A stretch of DNA of 64,000 nucleotides from Armatimonadota bacterium. Lineage in GTDB: Bacteria; Armatimonadota; Zipacnadia; JAUWAU01. Positions 17,667 through 25,605 of this stretch are shown piece after piece; position 1 is the stretch's first letter; each line of letters opens with the position of its first letter. The notes under the pieces are model-generated. The model was given only the letters and a program-made list of their open reading frames with translations. It made no database searches and was not told the DNA's origin. The translations under genes were made by a program, and so were the position numbers. Where the stretch lies: NCBI GenBank assembly GCA_030601885.1, contig JAUWAU010000027.1:1-64000 (forward strand), written 5' to 3'.

Positions 17667-18908
17667 GTGGATCAAGTCGCACAGATAATTGCCGAAACTG
17701 CGAAGGTTGCGGTAAAGGAGACCGCCGACGCGCCGCCGCCGCAGTTCACCGGAGCCGTGGAGTGGCCGGTGGAGGCATCGCTCGGGAAAGGTCTCGAGGG
17801 CGCCATCGCCTGCGAATCCCAGATCGGTTACGTGGATGGCACCAAAGGTTGGCTGATTTATGGCGGGCTCAACGTTTTCGACCTGGCAGAGAAGTCTACG
17901 TATGAGGAGTCGTCGTACCTCACGCTGAATGGCAAGCTGCCGACACGGGCGGAGTTGACGGAGTTCGAGAAGAAGCTAAAGGACTATGGCGCGGTGCCTG
18001 ACGAGGTCATCGAGACTCTGAAGAGGCTGCCCAAAGAGACCCACCCAATGGCGGCGCTGCGCACGGGCGTGTCCGTGCTCGGCTGCCTCGACCCCAACGC
18101 CGATGAGCCGACGGTCGAGAACGAGATGGAGATCTCCATCAAGCTCGTCGCGCAGCTCGCAACGATCGCTGGCGCAGTGGCGCGAATCCGGAAGGGCGAA
18201 GACGTGGTTCCGCCTGATCTGGAGCTGGGGCACTCGGCCAACTACCTGTACATGAGCACCGGCGAGAAGCCCGATGAGCTCCTGGCGCGGATCATGGACG
18301 TGGCCCTCATCCTGCACATCGACCACGGCATGAACGCATCCACCTTCACCACCATGGTGGTCAACTCGTCGCTCAGCGACATGTACAGCTCGGTCGTGGC
18401 CGGCATCGGCAGCCTCAAGGGCCCGCTGCACGGCGGCGCCAATGAGCGGGTGCTGTACGATCTGAACGAGATCGGCACGCCCGACAACACCGAGCCATGG
18501 TACCGGGCGGCGCGCGAGCAGAAGCGGCTCATCATGGGCTTCGGGCACCGGGTGTACAAGGCGTATGACCCCCGGGCGCGGATTCTCAAGCCACTGGCTG
18601 CGCTGATGGCCGAGAAGGACCCAGAGATGCGCAAGCTGTACGACATCGCCATCAAGCTCGATGACCTCGTGTCCACTGAGCTGGGCGAGGCAAAGGGCGT
18701 ATTCCCCAACGTAGACTTCTATTCGGGCATCGTCTACACGGGGCTGGGCTTCGAGACGGCGATGTTCACCCCCATCTTCGCCGTGAGCCGCATTGCGGGA
18801 TGGTGCGCACGGGCGCTGGAGTATCTGGCGGACAACCGCATCTTCCGTCCACGCGCGGCATACGTCGGCCCCATGAGCGCCGACTACGTGCCCATCGATC
18901 AGCGGTAG
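17667..18908 (+). CDS. gltA: Citrate synthase
   Basis: A 413-residue enzyme condensing oxaloacetate and acetyl-CoA to citrate, the entry step of the TCA cycle. The three catalytic residues are visible: His in ALILHIDHGMNAST, His in IMGFGHRVYKAYDPRA, and Asp in VFPNVDFYSGIVY. The substrate-binding GPLHGGANERV segment lies between them. The length fits the short, dimeric bacterial type. The GTG at 17667 is chosen because AAGGGAG ends eight bases upstream; the residues further upstream do not match the family. It is transcribed alone and ends just before a strong hairpin at 18937. Confidence 0.96.
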   Translation: MDQVAQIIAETAKVAVKETADAPPPQFTGAVEWPVEASLGKGLEGAIACESQIGYVDGTKGWLIYGGLNVFDLAEKSTYEESSYLTLNGKLPTRAELTEFEKKLKDYGAVPDEVIETLKRLPKETHPMAALRTGVSVLGCLDPNADEPTVENEMEISIKLVAQLATIAGAVARIRKGEDVVPPDLELGHSANYLYMSTGEKPDELLARIMDVALILHIDHGMNASTFTTMVVNSSLSDMYSSVVAGIGSLKGPLHGGANERVLYDLNEIGTPDNTEPWYRAAREQKRLIMGFGHRVYKAYDPRARILKPLAALMAEKDPEMRKLYDIAIKLDDLVSTELGEAKGVFPNVDFYSGIVYTGLGFETAMFTPIFAVSRIAGWCARALEYLADNRIFRPRAAYVGPMSADYVPIDQR

Positions 18909-18936
18909 CGCCGTCGGCCTGCGCACGAGGTCAACA

Positions 18937-18964
18937 ACGGGCCCCCGGCTTGCCGGGGGCCCGT
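18937..18964. terminator. Intrinsic terminator-like hairpin after citrate synthase
   Basis: A 12-bp perfect stem (ACGGGCCCCCGG with CCGGGGGCCCGT) and CTTG loop lies 28 bp after the stop at 18908. No long T-run follows, so efficiency is uncertain. It could also serve the minus-strand gene ending at 19082. Confidence 0.65.
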
Positions 18965-19081
18965 GTGTTATGGGGCGTCCGTATTGTGAGAGGGAGGAGG
19001 GCCCATCCCGCAGCAGGCCATGAGTTGGCCGGCGCGCGGTGGTGCTGTAGGTACTGACCTGTGACCTGTGGGCCTGCTGTC

Positions 19082-21535
19082 CTAGCGGGTCACCTGGAGG
19101 AACGTCACCGCCGATGCTTGTTGGCCAGCTTCGCTGCGAGCCGTGACGCGGAGGAGGTAGCTGCCGGTTGGGGCGGCTGTACCACTGATGCTCCGGCCGT
19201 TCCAGGTCAGTGACGCCTGGCCGCGGGACAGTTGCTGGGCGCGCGCGATGTCGGCGACACGGCGGCCGGCGACGTTGTAGATGCGGGCCGTGACGGCAGC
19301 GTCGGCCGACAGGGTGAAGGCAACGTCCCAGGTGCCGCCACGGGTCGCGGAGGCACTCAGGCCGCTGATGAGCAATGCTCCCGCCTGGACACGCTTGACG
19401 GTGACCGTGAAGCTCCGGCCGGAGTCTTCCCCCGGCGCGGAGAACTGGTACTGGGCCCGCGTGCGCATGAAGGTGCGTTTTCCTGTGTCGCGATCGGTGA
19501 GGATCGCCACTCGATCCTTCGGCAAGCGGCTCAAGTGCGGCCAGCTTAGGGTCACCGGCTCCCCCTCGACGCCGCCGCTGACAGTGAAGTGCCACTGGGT
19601 CGTCTCGTGTCCGGTGCCCTTTGTGTCCATGGCCAGCTCAGACCCCCACGGCGTCTGTCGGCCGGGTGCCTTGTTGTAGGGCGGGGATGCCCTTCCCCGC
19701 CGGCCTTTGCCTCTGAGCACCATCCGCAGCCTGCCTTCCCCGGGCGCTCCCGGAGGCTTGGGCCTATCCAGCGCAAAGCCGTCGAAGTCCTCTGATGCAC
19801 TATCGGCTGCGGCGATAGTAATGGTGTCCACGAAGCTTGCGCTAGTGGCCCGGATGTCGAAAGTCCAAGCGGGGCGGGCCGTCGCCCGCAACGCAGCCGT
19901 CGCGGCTGTCGGCGGGGCAGGTGGGGCCAGGGGCACGATCAGCGAGCAATCCAGCCCGGCCAGTACCCAATAGCCATGCCAGAGCGAGAGTTGGTCCGGC
20001 GGGATCTGGTTGATCGTCAGCGTGCGGTAGCTGCCAGTGCCATCGTGAGAGCCATAGAAGGTGGCGAGCACCCAGTTGGCTGCCTCGGCGTCGGCGAGGC
20101 TGCGGACGTCGCCGGCGTTGTCAATCTGTAGGCTGTCCATGGTGGCTTCGTGGGGTGCGGCGACCATGTTCCAGCCGCTCTGAAGCGGGATCGCCTGATC
20201 CGCGATGGCCTGGAGTCCGCGCATGCCGATGACGCTTGCGGCAGCCAGGATCCAGTAGCCGTCCTGCGTGGTCAGAGCGGTGGTTTGGCACTCCGGGGGT
20301 GCGCTCGGGACGATCTGGTAGCGGCCGCCATCCCAGCCCCACATGTAGAAATTGCCGTGGCCGAGATCGTCGCAGACGATGTCGTGGACGGTCGCCGGGG
20401 TGGCCGCGAGCGGAAAGGAGATCATGTAGTAGCCGGCGGTGTGCAGCTCGTGCGAGATGTGTGCCGGCGCGTGAGTGGTGGCGTACTTGAGGTCGGCATT
20501 GGTGGCGTCGTAGTAGCTTATGTGCGCATGGCCGCCGGCGTCCAGAGCCAGGCAAGTGTACGCGCCGACCGAGCCCTCGCTGTCTACTGTCTGGATGTCC
20601 CAAGTGGCACCGGTCCAGGCGGCGTATTTGAGGTCGTCGTTGGTGCCGTCGTAGTAGCTTATGCGCGGATAGCCGCCAGCCAGTGCCAGAGACGTGTGCT
20701 GGCCGACATCGCCGGCGCTGTCCACCGTCTGGATGTCCCACGTAGTGCCGTTCCAGGCGGCGTACTTCAGGTCGCCGTTGGTGGCGTCGTAGTAGCTTAT
20801 GCGGGGACGGCCCAAGGCGGCCAGGGCCAGAGAAGTGTCCCTGCCCACATCGCCCGCACTGTCCACCGTCTGGATCTCCCAAGCGGTGCTCGTCCGGACG
20901 GCGTATTTCAGATCGTCGTTCGTCCAGTCGTAGTAGCTTATGTGGGGATAGACCCAGGGGTCCAGGGCCAAGGAAGTGTAGCCGCCGACAGAGCCAGCGC
21001 TGTCCACCGTCTGGATCAGCCAACTACTGCCGTTCCAGGAGGCGTACTTGAGGTTGCCGTTGTCATCGTCGCCGTAGCTTATTTTGGGATAGCCGCGATG
21101 CTCCTCCAAGGCCAGCGAGTTGGAGAAGCCGACGCTCGGCGCGCTGTCCACCGTCCGGAAGACCCAACTACTGCCGTTCCAGAAGGCATACTTGAGGTCG
21201 GAGTCGGCGCTGTAGTCCTGGTAGCTTATGTGCGGATAGCCGTCGCCGTCCAGCTCCAGGGAAGTGTCCCCGCCCGCGGCGCCGCCATCGACCGTCCGGA
21301 TGTCCCAATTGCCGCCTGTCCAGACGGCGTACTTGAGGTCATCGTTGGTATTGTCGGAGTAGCTTATCCGCGGATAGCCGCTGGCATCCACCGCCAGCGA
21401 GCTACCCGAGCCGACATGGTCCGCCGTGTCCACGGTCTCGGTGTACCACGTGCTGGCCGCGCAAGCCCCCGCGGCCACCAATGCGACCACAGCGCACAAG
21501 ACTGCAGTCATTAGCATGACCCGTCGCACAACCAT
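19082..21535 (-). CDS. Secreted repeat-propeller protein with FlgD-like C-terminal domain, paralogue 1
   Basis: An 817-residue protein. A signal peptide (about 1-27) is followed by about eight tandem repeats of roughly 48 residues with consensus ISYYDATN-D-LKYA-WNG-W-IQTVDSAG-VG, probably a beta-propeller. A second region (SAGYYMISFPL, FYMWGWDGGRY, SGWNMVAAP) is shared with the adjacent paralogue. The last 75 residues look like FlgD Ig-like domains (ARIYNVAGRRVADI, GSYLLRVTARS), which often mark secreted or surface-attached proteins. A GC-rich palindrome is inserted in frame near residue 615. It lies 65 bp downstream of the paralogue on the same strand, probably co-transcribed. The start follows GGAGGAGGA closely, so a start a few codons downstream is possible. 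Confidence 0.8.
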   Translation of the reverse strand: MVVRRVMLMTAVLCAVVALVAAGACAASTWYTETVDTADHVGSGSSLAVDASGYPRISYSDNTNDDLKYAVWTGGNWDIRTVDGGAAGGDTSLELDGDGYPHISYQDYSADSDLKYAFWNGSSWVFRTVDSAPSVGFSNSLALEEHRGYPKISYGDDDNGNLKYASWNGSSWLIQTVDSAGSVGGYTSLALDPWVYPHISYYDWTNDDLKYAVRTSTAWEIQTVDSAGDVGRDTSLALAALGRPRISYYDATNGDLKYAAWNGTTWDIQTVDSAGDVGQHTSLALAGGYPRISYYDGTNDDLKYAAWTGATWDIQTVDSEGSVGAYTCLALDAGGHAHISYYDATNADLKYATTHAPAHISHELHTAGYYMISFPLAATPATVHDIVCDDLGHGNFYMWGWDGGRYQIVPSAPPECQTTALTTQDGYWILAAASVIGMRGLQAIADQAIPLQSGWNMVAAPHEATMDSLQIDNAGDVRSLADAEAANWVLATFYGSHDGTGSYRTLTINQIPPDQLSLWHGYWVLAGLDCSLIVPLAPPAPPTAATAALRATARPAWTFDIRATSASFVDTITIAAADSASEDFDGFALDRPKPPGAPGEGRLRMVLRGKGRRGRASPPYNKAPGRQTPWGSELAMDTKGTGHETTQWHFTVSGGVEGEPVTLSWPHLSRLPKDRVAILTDRDTGKRTFMRTRAQYQFSAPGEDSGRSFTVTVKRVQAGALLISGLSASATRGGTWDVAFTLSADAAVTARIYNVAGRRVADIARAQQLSRGQASLTWNGRSISGTAAPTGSYLLRVTARSEAGQQASAVTFLQVTR
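19676..19702. repeat. Palindromic element inside the coding sequence, copy 1
   Basis: TGTAG followed by GGCGGGGA, a six-base loop and TCCCCGCC. It lies within the reading frame of paralogue 1 and is translated into an Arg/Gly/Pro-rich stretch (RRGRASPPYN). A second copy in opposite orientation is in paralogue 2 at 22196-22222. Confidence 0.7.
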
Positions 21536-21600
21536 TCCTCCTCCCAGCGCGAGGCGCTGACCGCCCCGCACGGTGCCTGCCTCCGGCGCCCCAGCCGGGC

Positions 21601-24111
21601 TCAGCGTGCCAGCATGATACGTCGCACGGCGCTGGCCTGCCGGCCGTCGGGAGTCTTGGCCTTCAGCACACACAGGTACAGGCCGTTGGGCAGCGGCGTG
21701 TCGCTCAGAGAGCGGCCGCTCCAGGTGACAGCATGTGTGCCTGCGTCGGCGGAAACGCCCTGCCGGACGCGCCCCACCAGCCGGCCAGCCACGTTGAGTA
21801 GGCTGATATCCACGCTGGCGTCGGCCGACAGGCTGAACGCCAGCTCGGCTCCCCGGCCGCCTCTAAGCGGCACTGCCGAGAAGCCGGTGATGAGCGTTCC
21901 GGCCTGCTGGGCCGGCTTGACTGTTACGCCGAGGTGGCGACTGCCGTCGGCTCCCGGCGCGGCGAATTCGTAGCGCGCTCGCGAGCGCATGAATGTGCGC
22001 TTGCCCGTGTCACGATCCGTGAGGATGGCCACTCGATCCCTGGACAGACGGCTCAAGTGCGGCCAGCTCAGCGTCACTGGCTCCCCCTTCACGCCGCCGG
22101 TGAGGATGAAGTGGTAGTCGGTGGTCTGCTGCGCAGTGCTCTTGGCCTCCGTGGCGAGCCCGCCGGCGGTCATCGAGGAGCTGGTGGCGAAGGCTGGCGG
22201 GGATGGGTATCCCCGCCCTACAGCAGCGGCGTCTGGGACCAGCACCATCCGCAGCCTCCCTTCGCCGGGCGCTGCCGGCGGCTTGGGCTTATCCAGGGCA
22301 AAGCCATCGAAGGCGTCGGAAGCCCCATCGGCAGCGGCGATGGTGATGCTGTCCGTGGAGCCTCCGCTGGCGGCGTGGATGTCGAAGGTCCAGGTGGGCG
22401 GCACAGGAGTCGGTTCTGCTGCCCTGATCGCGGTTGCCGCCGCTCCGCCTGAGGGCTGCGGGACGATCAGCCAACACCCGACGGCGGCTGCCACCCAGTA
22501 ACCGTGCCAGAAGGACAGCTTGTCGGGCGGCGTCCGGTTGATTGTGAGCCTGCTGTACGTGCCCGTGCCGTCGTGGGAGCCAAAGAAAGTGGCCGCCACC
22601 CAGCCGGCCGCTTGCGCATCGGCAAGGCTGCGCACGTCACCGGCGTTGTCCACCTGCAGGCTGTCCATTGTGGCTTCGTAGGGCGCCGGCACGATGTTCC
22701 AGCCCGTCTGCAGCGGGATCCTCTGATTCGGGTGCGGCAGGCTGCCGCCAACGTCGATGTCCAGCGTCGCCCCCGGCGCCAGCACCCAATAGCCCTCCTG
22801 CGCGCTCAGCGTGGTGGCTTGGCATCCGGGCGTGGTCGTCGGCACCGTGTAGTAGCGGCCCCCGTCCCAACGCCACATGTAGTAGTTGCCGTGGCCCAGA
22901 TCGTCGCAGAGGACGTCGTGCACTGTGGCGGAGCTGGGGGTGAGCGGCAAGGAGATCATGGAGTAGCCGCTGGCGGGGAGATCGTGCGAGGCCTGTGGGG
23001 GCGGCCGCGCCGTCGCGTACTTGAGCTCCCCGTTAGTCTGCTCGTAATAGCTCATGTGTGGATAGCCATCGGCGTCCAGCGCCAGGGGGGTGTAAAGGGC
23101 GACGTCGCCGACACCGTCCACTATCTGGGTGTCCCAATTCGTGCCGTTCCAGGCGGTGTACTTCAGGTCGTAGCCCCCCCGGTCCCTGTTGAGGCTGCGG
23201 ACGCCCAGGTGCGGATAGTCGGTGTCGTCCAACGCCATGAATCTCCCGCCGGGTGCGCGCCACTCCGACGCCACCCTCCACCCGCTCCAGCCGATCCCGT
23301 CGGAGGCCATGTAGAAGATCGAATAGCCGTCGGGGTCGAAGTTGCTGATGTGAGGATGGTCGCTGCGGTCCAGGACCAGGCAGATGCCGTCGTCAATGTA
23401 CATGTGGAAGCCGCCGGTCCTGGGCGTGTAGATGTCCCAACTGCTGCCGTTCCAGACGGCGTACTTGAGGAACCCCGAATACGGTTCGCCGAACCAACCG
23501 TTGTACTGGTAGCTTATGTGCGGATAGTCGCCCGTGTCCAGCGCCAGGGAGCTGGTCCAGAGTAGGTCGCCGCTGGTGCTCACCGTCCGGATGGTCCAAC
23601 TGGCGCCGTTCCATGCGGCGTACTTGAGGCGCCAGTTGCTCCAGTCGAAGTAGCTCACGTGCGGGTACCCGCTGCTGTCCAGCGCCAGCGAGGGGTAGTA
23701 GCCGACGTAGCCCGTAGCGTCCACGGTCTGGATGCTCCAAGTGCTGCCGTTCCAGGCCGCATACTTGAGGTCGTGGTTGGTGTCGTCGAGGTAGCTTATG
23801 TGCGGATAGCCGCTGGCGTCCAGCGCCAGCGAGGTCTCTTTGCCGACGTCGCCGGCACTGTCCACAGTGTCAATCTCCCAACCGCTCCCGTTGCAGGCGG
23901 CGTACTTCAGGTCGTGGTTGGTCGCGTCGTAGTAGCTTATGCGGGGGCGGCCGCTGGCATCCAGCGCAAGGCACGGATAGGCGTAGCCATCGGGCGCGGC
24001 GGTGTCGAGCGTGTGGATGTACCAGGGGTCTGCCACGCATACTCCGGCAGCCGTCAACGAGAGAATGCTGCACAAGATGGCTGTCATGACCACAACCCGT
24101 CGCATAGCCAT
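21601..24111 (-). CDS. Secreted repeat-propeller protein with FlgD-like C-terminal domain, paralogue 2
   Basis: An 836-residue protein with the same plan as the gene at 19082-21535: signal peptide, tandem repeats (PHISYLDDTNHDLKYAAWNG type), a YSMISLPL/YYMWRWDGGRYY region, and a FlgD-like C-terminus (ISLLNVAGRLVGRV, NGLYLCVLKAKT). The repeats in the middle are more diverged than in paralogue 1. A GC-rich palindrome interrupts the linker near residue 635 (VGRGYPSPPAF). The SD GGAGGAGG favours the second ATG at 24105, so the protein may begin MRRVVVM. It is the first gene of the probable two-gene operon and has a long structured leader. Function unknown; a ligand-binding surface protein is the likeliest reading. 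Confidence 0.8.
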   Translation of the reverse strand: MAMRRVVVMTAILCSILSLTAAGVCVADPWYIHTLDTAAPDGYAYPCLALDASGRPRISYYDATNHDLKYAACNGSGWEIDTVDSAGDVGKETSLALDASGYPHISYLDDTNHDLKYAAWNGSTWSIQTVDATGYVGYYPSLALDSSGYPHVSYFDWSNWRLKYAAWNGASWTIRTVSTSGDLLWTSSLALDTGDYPHISYQYNGWFGEPYSGFLKYAVWNGSSWDIYTPRTGGFHMYIDDGICLVLDRSDHPHISNFDPDGYSIFYMASDGIGWSGWRVASEWRAPGGRFMALDDTDYPHLGVRSLNRDRGGYDLKYTAWNGTNWDTQIVDGVGDVALYTPLALDADGYPHMSYYEQTNGELKYATARPPPQASHDLPASGYSMISLPLTPSSATVHDVLCDDLGHGNYYMWRWDGGRYYTVPTTTPGCQATTLSAQEGYWVLAPGATLDIDVGGSLPHPNQRIPLQTGWNIVPAPYEATMDSLQVDNAGDVRSLADAQAAGWVAATFFGSHDGTGTYSRLTINRTPPDKLSFWHGYWVAAAVGCWLIVPQPSGGAAATAIRAAEPTPVPPTWTFDIHAASGGSTDSITIAAADGASDAFDGFALDKPKPPAAPGEGRLRMVLVPDAAAVGRGYPSPPAFATSSSMTAGGLATEAKSTAQQTTDYHFILTGGVKGEPVTLSWPHLSRLSRDRVAILTDRDTGKRTFMRSRARYEFAAPGADGSRHLGVTVKPAQQAGTLITGFSAVPLRGGRGAELAFSLSADASVDISLLNVAGRLVGRVRQGVSADAGTHAVTWSGRSLSDTPLPNGLYLCVLKAKTPDGRQASAVRRIMLAR
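22196..22222. repeat. Palindromic element inside the coding sequence, copy 2
   Basis: GGCGGGGA, a six-base loop, TCCCCGCC, then CTACA: the same element as at 19676-19702 but inverted. It lies in the corresponding linker of the paralogous gene, so two independent insertions or a flip must be assumed. Confidence 0.7.
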
Positions 24112-24390
24112 TCCTCCTCCCGAGGCCAACCGTGACTGCGCTGCCCTCAGCAAGTGCCCGGCAGACCAGAAGCTCGGGCCGGCCCCTTTGCGGGCCCAGC
24201 GAGATCCGGCGCTACCTCGACTTTGCGAGCGATGCGACAGATAGTCCTCGTCAGGCGCCGCTCAATTGGCAATTTCACGGGTCTCGGGCTACTTCCTGCA
24301 GCAATGGATGTAAATTCTTGTTAATGACGGAAGGTACGCGGTGCACGGTTGATGGTGCGAGGTGGGGCGCGTGGGCGTGGGTATGAGGGG
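24112..24390 (-). other. Long leader of the repeat-propeller operon
   Basis: No ORF is convincing here. On the minus strand there is an AT-rich patch near 24310-24330 (AACAAGAATTTACATCC), then a GC-rich segment with two CGCAAAG sequences (near 24227 and 24190) flanking a small stem-loop. It could be a structured regulatory leader; resemblance to the c-di-GMP (GEMM-I) riboswitch is only partial. Confidence 0.25.
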
Positions 24391-24419
24391 CACGGGTTGG
24401 CAAGCAACCGATGCCACCC
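24391..24419. repeat. CACGGGTTG-family hairpin, copy 3
   Basis: CACGGGTTG, then CAAGCAACCG and ATGCCACCC: one arm has a mismatch relative to the copy at 15352. It lies just past the 3' end of the acetamidase gene (stop at 24428). Confidence 0.6.
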
Positions 24420-24427
24420 GGTCAGCG

Positions 24428-25390
24428 TCACGCCAGATACTTCTTCGGCAGCTCGGCTCCCACGGTGTACTGGATGCGGCCGATGCGCACCATCTGGTAG
24501 ACGTTGATGCGGAAGTCGGGGTTGCAGCAGGTGTGGATGTAGGCGATGCGCGGCGGAATGTTGTACTCCTGGATGAGCCAGCGCACCAGGTCCTTCATGG
24601 CCGACTCGACCGCCACCTCCAGCGGGCGAAAGCAGTAGACGGACACGATGCTCTCGGGCTTGTCGATGCGCAGGAACTCGATGCGCTTGTTCTTGAGCAC
24701 CGTGCAACTGAGCTGCACATCGGCCTGCGTTTCATCGGCCGCCCCGTAGCTCTCGGTGTCGCCCTGCGAGCCATGCACGTCCCCTATGTACAGGAGCGCG
24801 CCCTCGTGATAGACGTTCACCAGGAACGTATGGCCCGGACAGACGTCGCGGCAGTCGAGGTTGCCGCCCCACGGCCCCTGACCGACCGCGCTGGTCTCCA
24901 CCTCCCGCTGCGGCGCCACGCCGATGGTGCCGATGAAGGGGCGCAGAGGCCAACTCAGATCGTCCGTGACGATGGCCATGCCGTCGCGGGTGGTGCCTGA
25001 CGGGCCCGGGTCATGCCTGATGATGTGGGTGTAAGGCCCGGTCAGCTCGGGATACTCGGTGGACTCGCCAAAGGGCCCGCTGCCGGCAAAGATGGCCGTC
25101 CAGCCCTGCTCCCCCACCACGATGTCCTCGATCTTCACGGCCAGCAGGTCGCCCGGCTGGGCCCCCTCGACATACCTGGGGCCGCCGATCGGGTTGCCCT
25201 TGCCCGGCTCGGCGTCCTTGTGCGTCGGCATGCGCTCGCGGATGGGGAGATCGTCGGCCGTCTTGAAGTATCCCGACCCGGCGTCCATGGTCTCGATGAC
25301 GAAGCTCTCGCCCTGCTGCACGCGCAGCAGCGGCTCATCCCGATGATCGAACTCGTACTTCATGGCATCCGCGCGCTTGATACGCTGCAT
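24428..25390 (-). CDS. Acetamidase/formamidase family protein
   Basis: A 320-residue protein of the FmdA/AmdA family, which hydrolyses short-chain amides to ammonia and the carboxylic acid. Family hallmarks include NPIGGPRYVEGAQPGDLLAVKI near residue 70, RPFIGTIGVAP, GGNLDCRDVCPGHTF, and the metal-site region YIGDVHGSQGDTE. The start MQRIKRADAM at 25390 is fixed by AGGAGG eight bases upstream. The gene is divergent from the phosphoesterase at 25606. It may release nitrogen from amides, alongside the creatininase and nitrilase-family genes elsewhere in the window. Confidence 0.92.
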   Translation of the reverse strand: MQRIKRADAMKYEFDHRDEPLLRVQQGESFVIETMDAGSGYFKTADDLPIRERMPTHKDAEPGKGNPIGGPRYVEGAQPGDLLAVKIEDIVVGEQGWTAIFAGSGPFGESTEYPELTGPYTHIIRHDPGPSGTTRDGMAIVTDDLSWPLRPFIGTIGVAPQREVETSAVGQGPWGGNLDCRDVCPGHTFLVNVYHEGALLYIGDVHGSQGDTESYGAADETQADVQLSCTVLKNKRIEFLRIDKPESIVSVYCFRPLEVAVESAMKDLVRWLIQEYNIPPRIAYIHTCCNPDFRINVYQMVRIGRIQYTVGAELPKKYLA

Positions 25391-25432
25391 GGGTCTCGCC
25401 TCCTGAGGCTGAAGGAGGGGCTCGTGGGGCGC

Positions 25433-25461
25433 AGTATAACACTGTTGGGGGGTCTTGAGAA
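25433..25461 (-). promoter_or_regulatory. Sigma70-like promoter for the acetamidase gene
   Basis: On the minus strand TTCTCA (25456-25461) and TATACT (25433-25438) are separated by 17 bp, about 43 bp upstream of the ATG. Confidence 0.4.
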
Positions 25462-25550
25462 GTCGGCGCCGCATTGGCCGTGTCGCGCGGAAGAAGGGAC
25501 ACGCGGCGTAAGGACGGAAACAAATCCCGTCCGCGGGTGAAGTGTTAGTA

Positions 25551-25556
25551 TAATCA
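25551..25556 (+). promoter_or_regulatory. -10 box for the phosphoesterase gene
   Basis: A perfect TATAAT lies 49 bp upstream of the ATG at 25606 in otherwise GC-rich DNA. No good -35 box is visible at the usual distance. Confidence 0.45.
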
Positions 25557-25605
25557 CGCAAGGGGCGCGTGCCCCTCAGTCTTTGCGTATGTAAGGAGGT
25601 CCGCG

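Noticed and set aside
19900-24000. Regular direct repeats that could suggest a CRISPR array
   Set aside because: The period (about 145 bp) and in-frame coding of propeller units show protein repeats, not CRISPR repeats and spacers.
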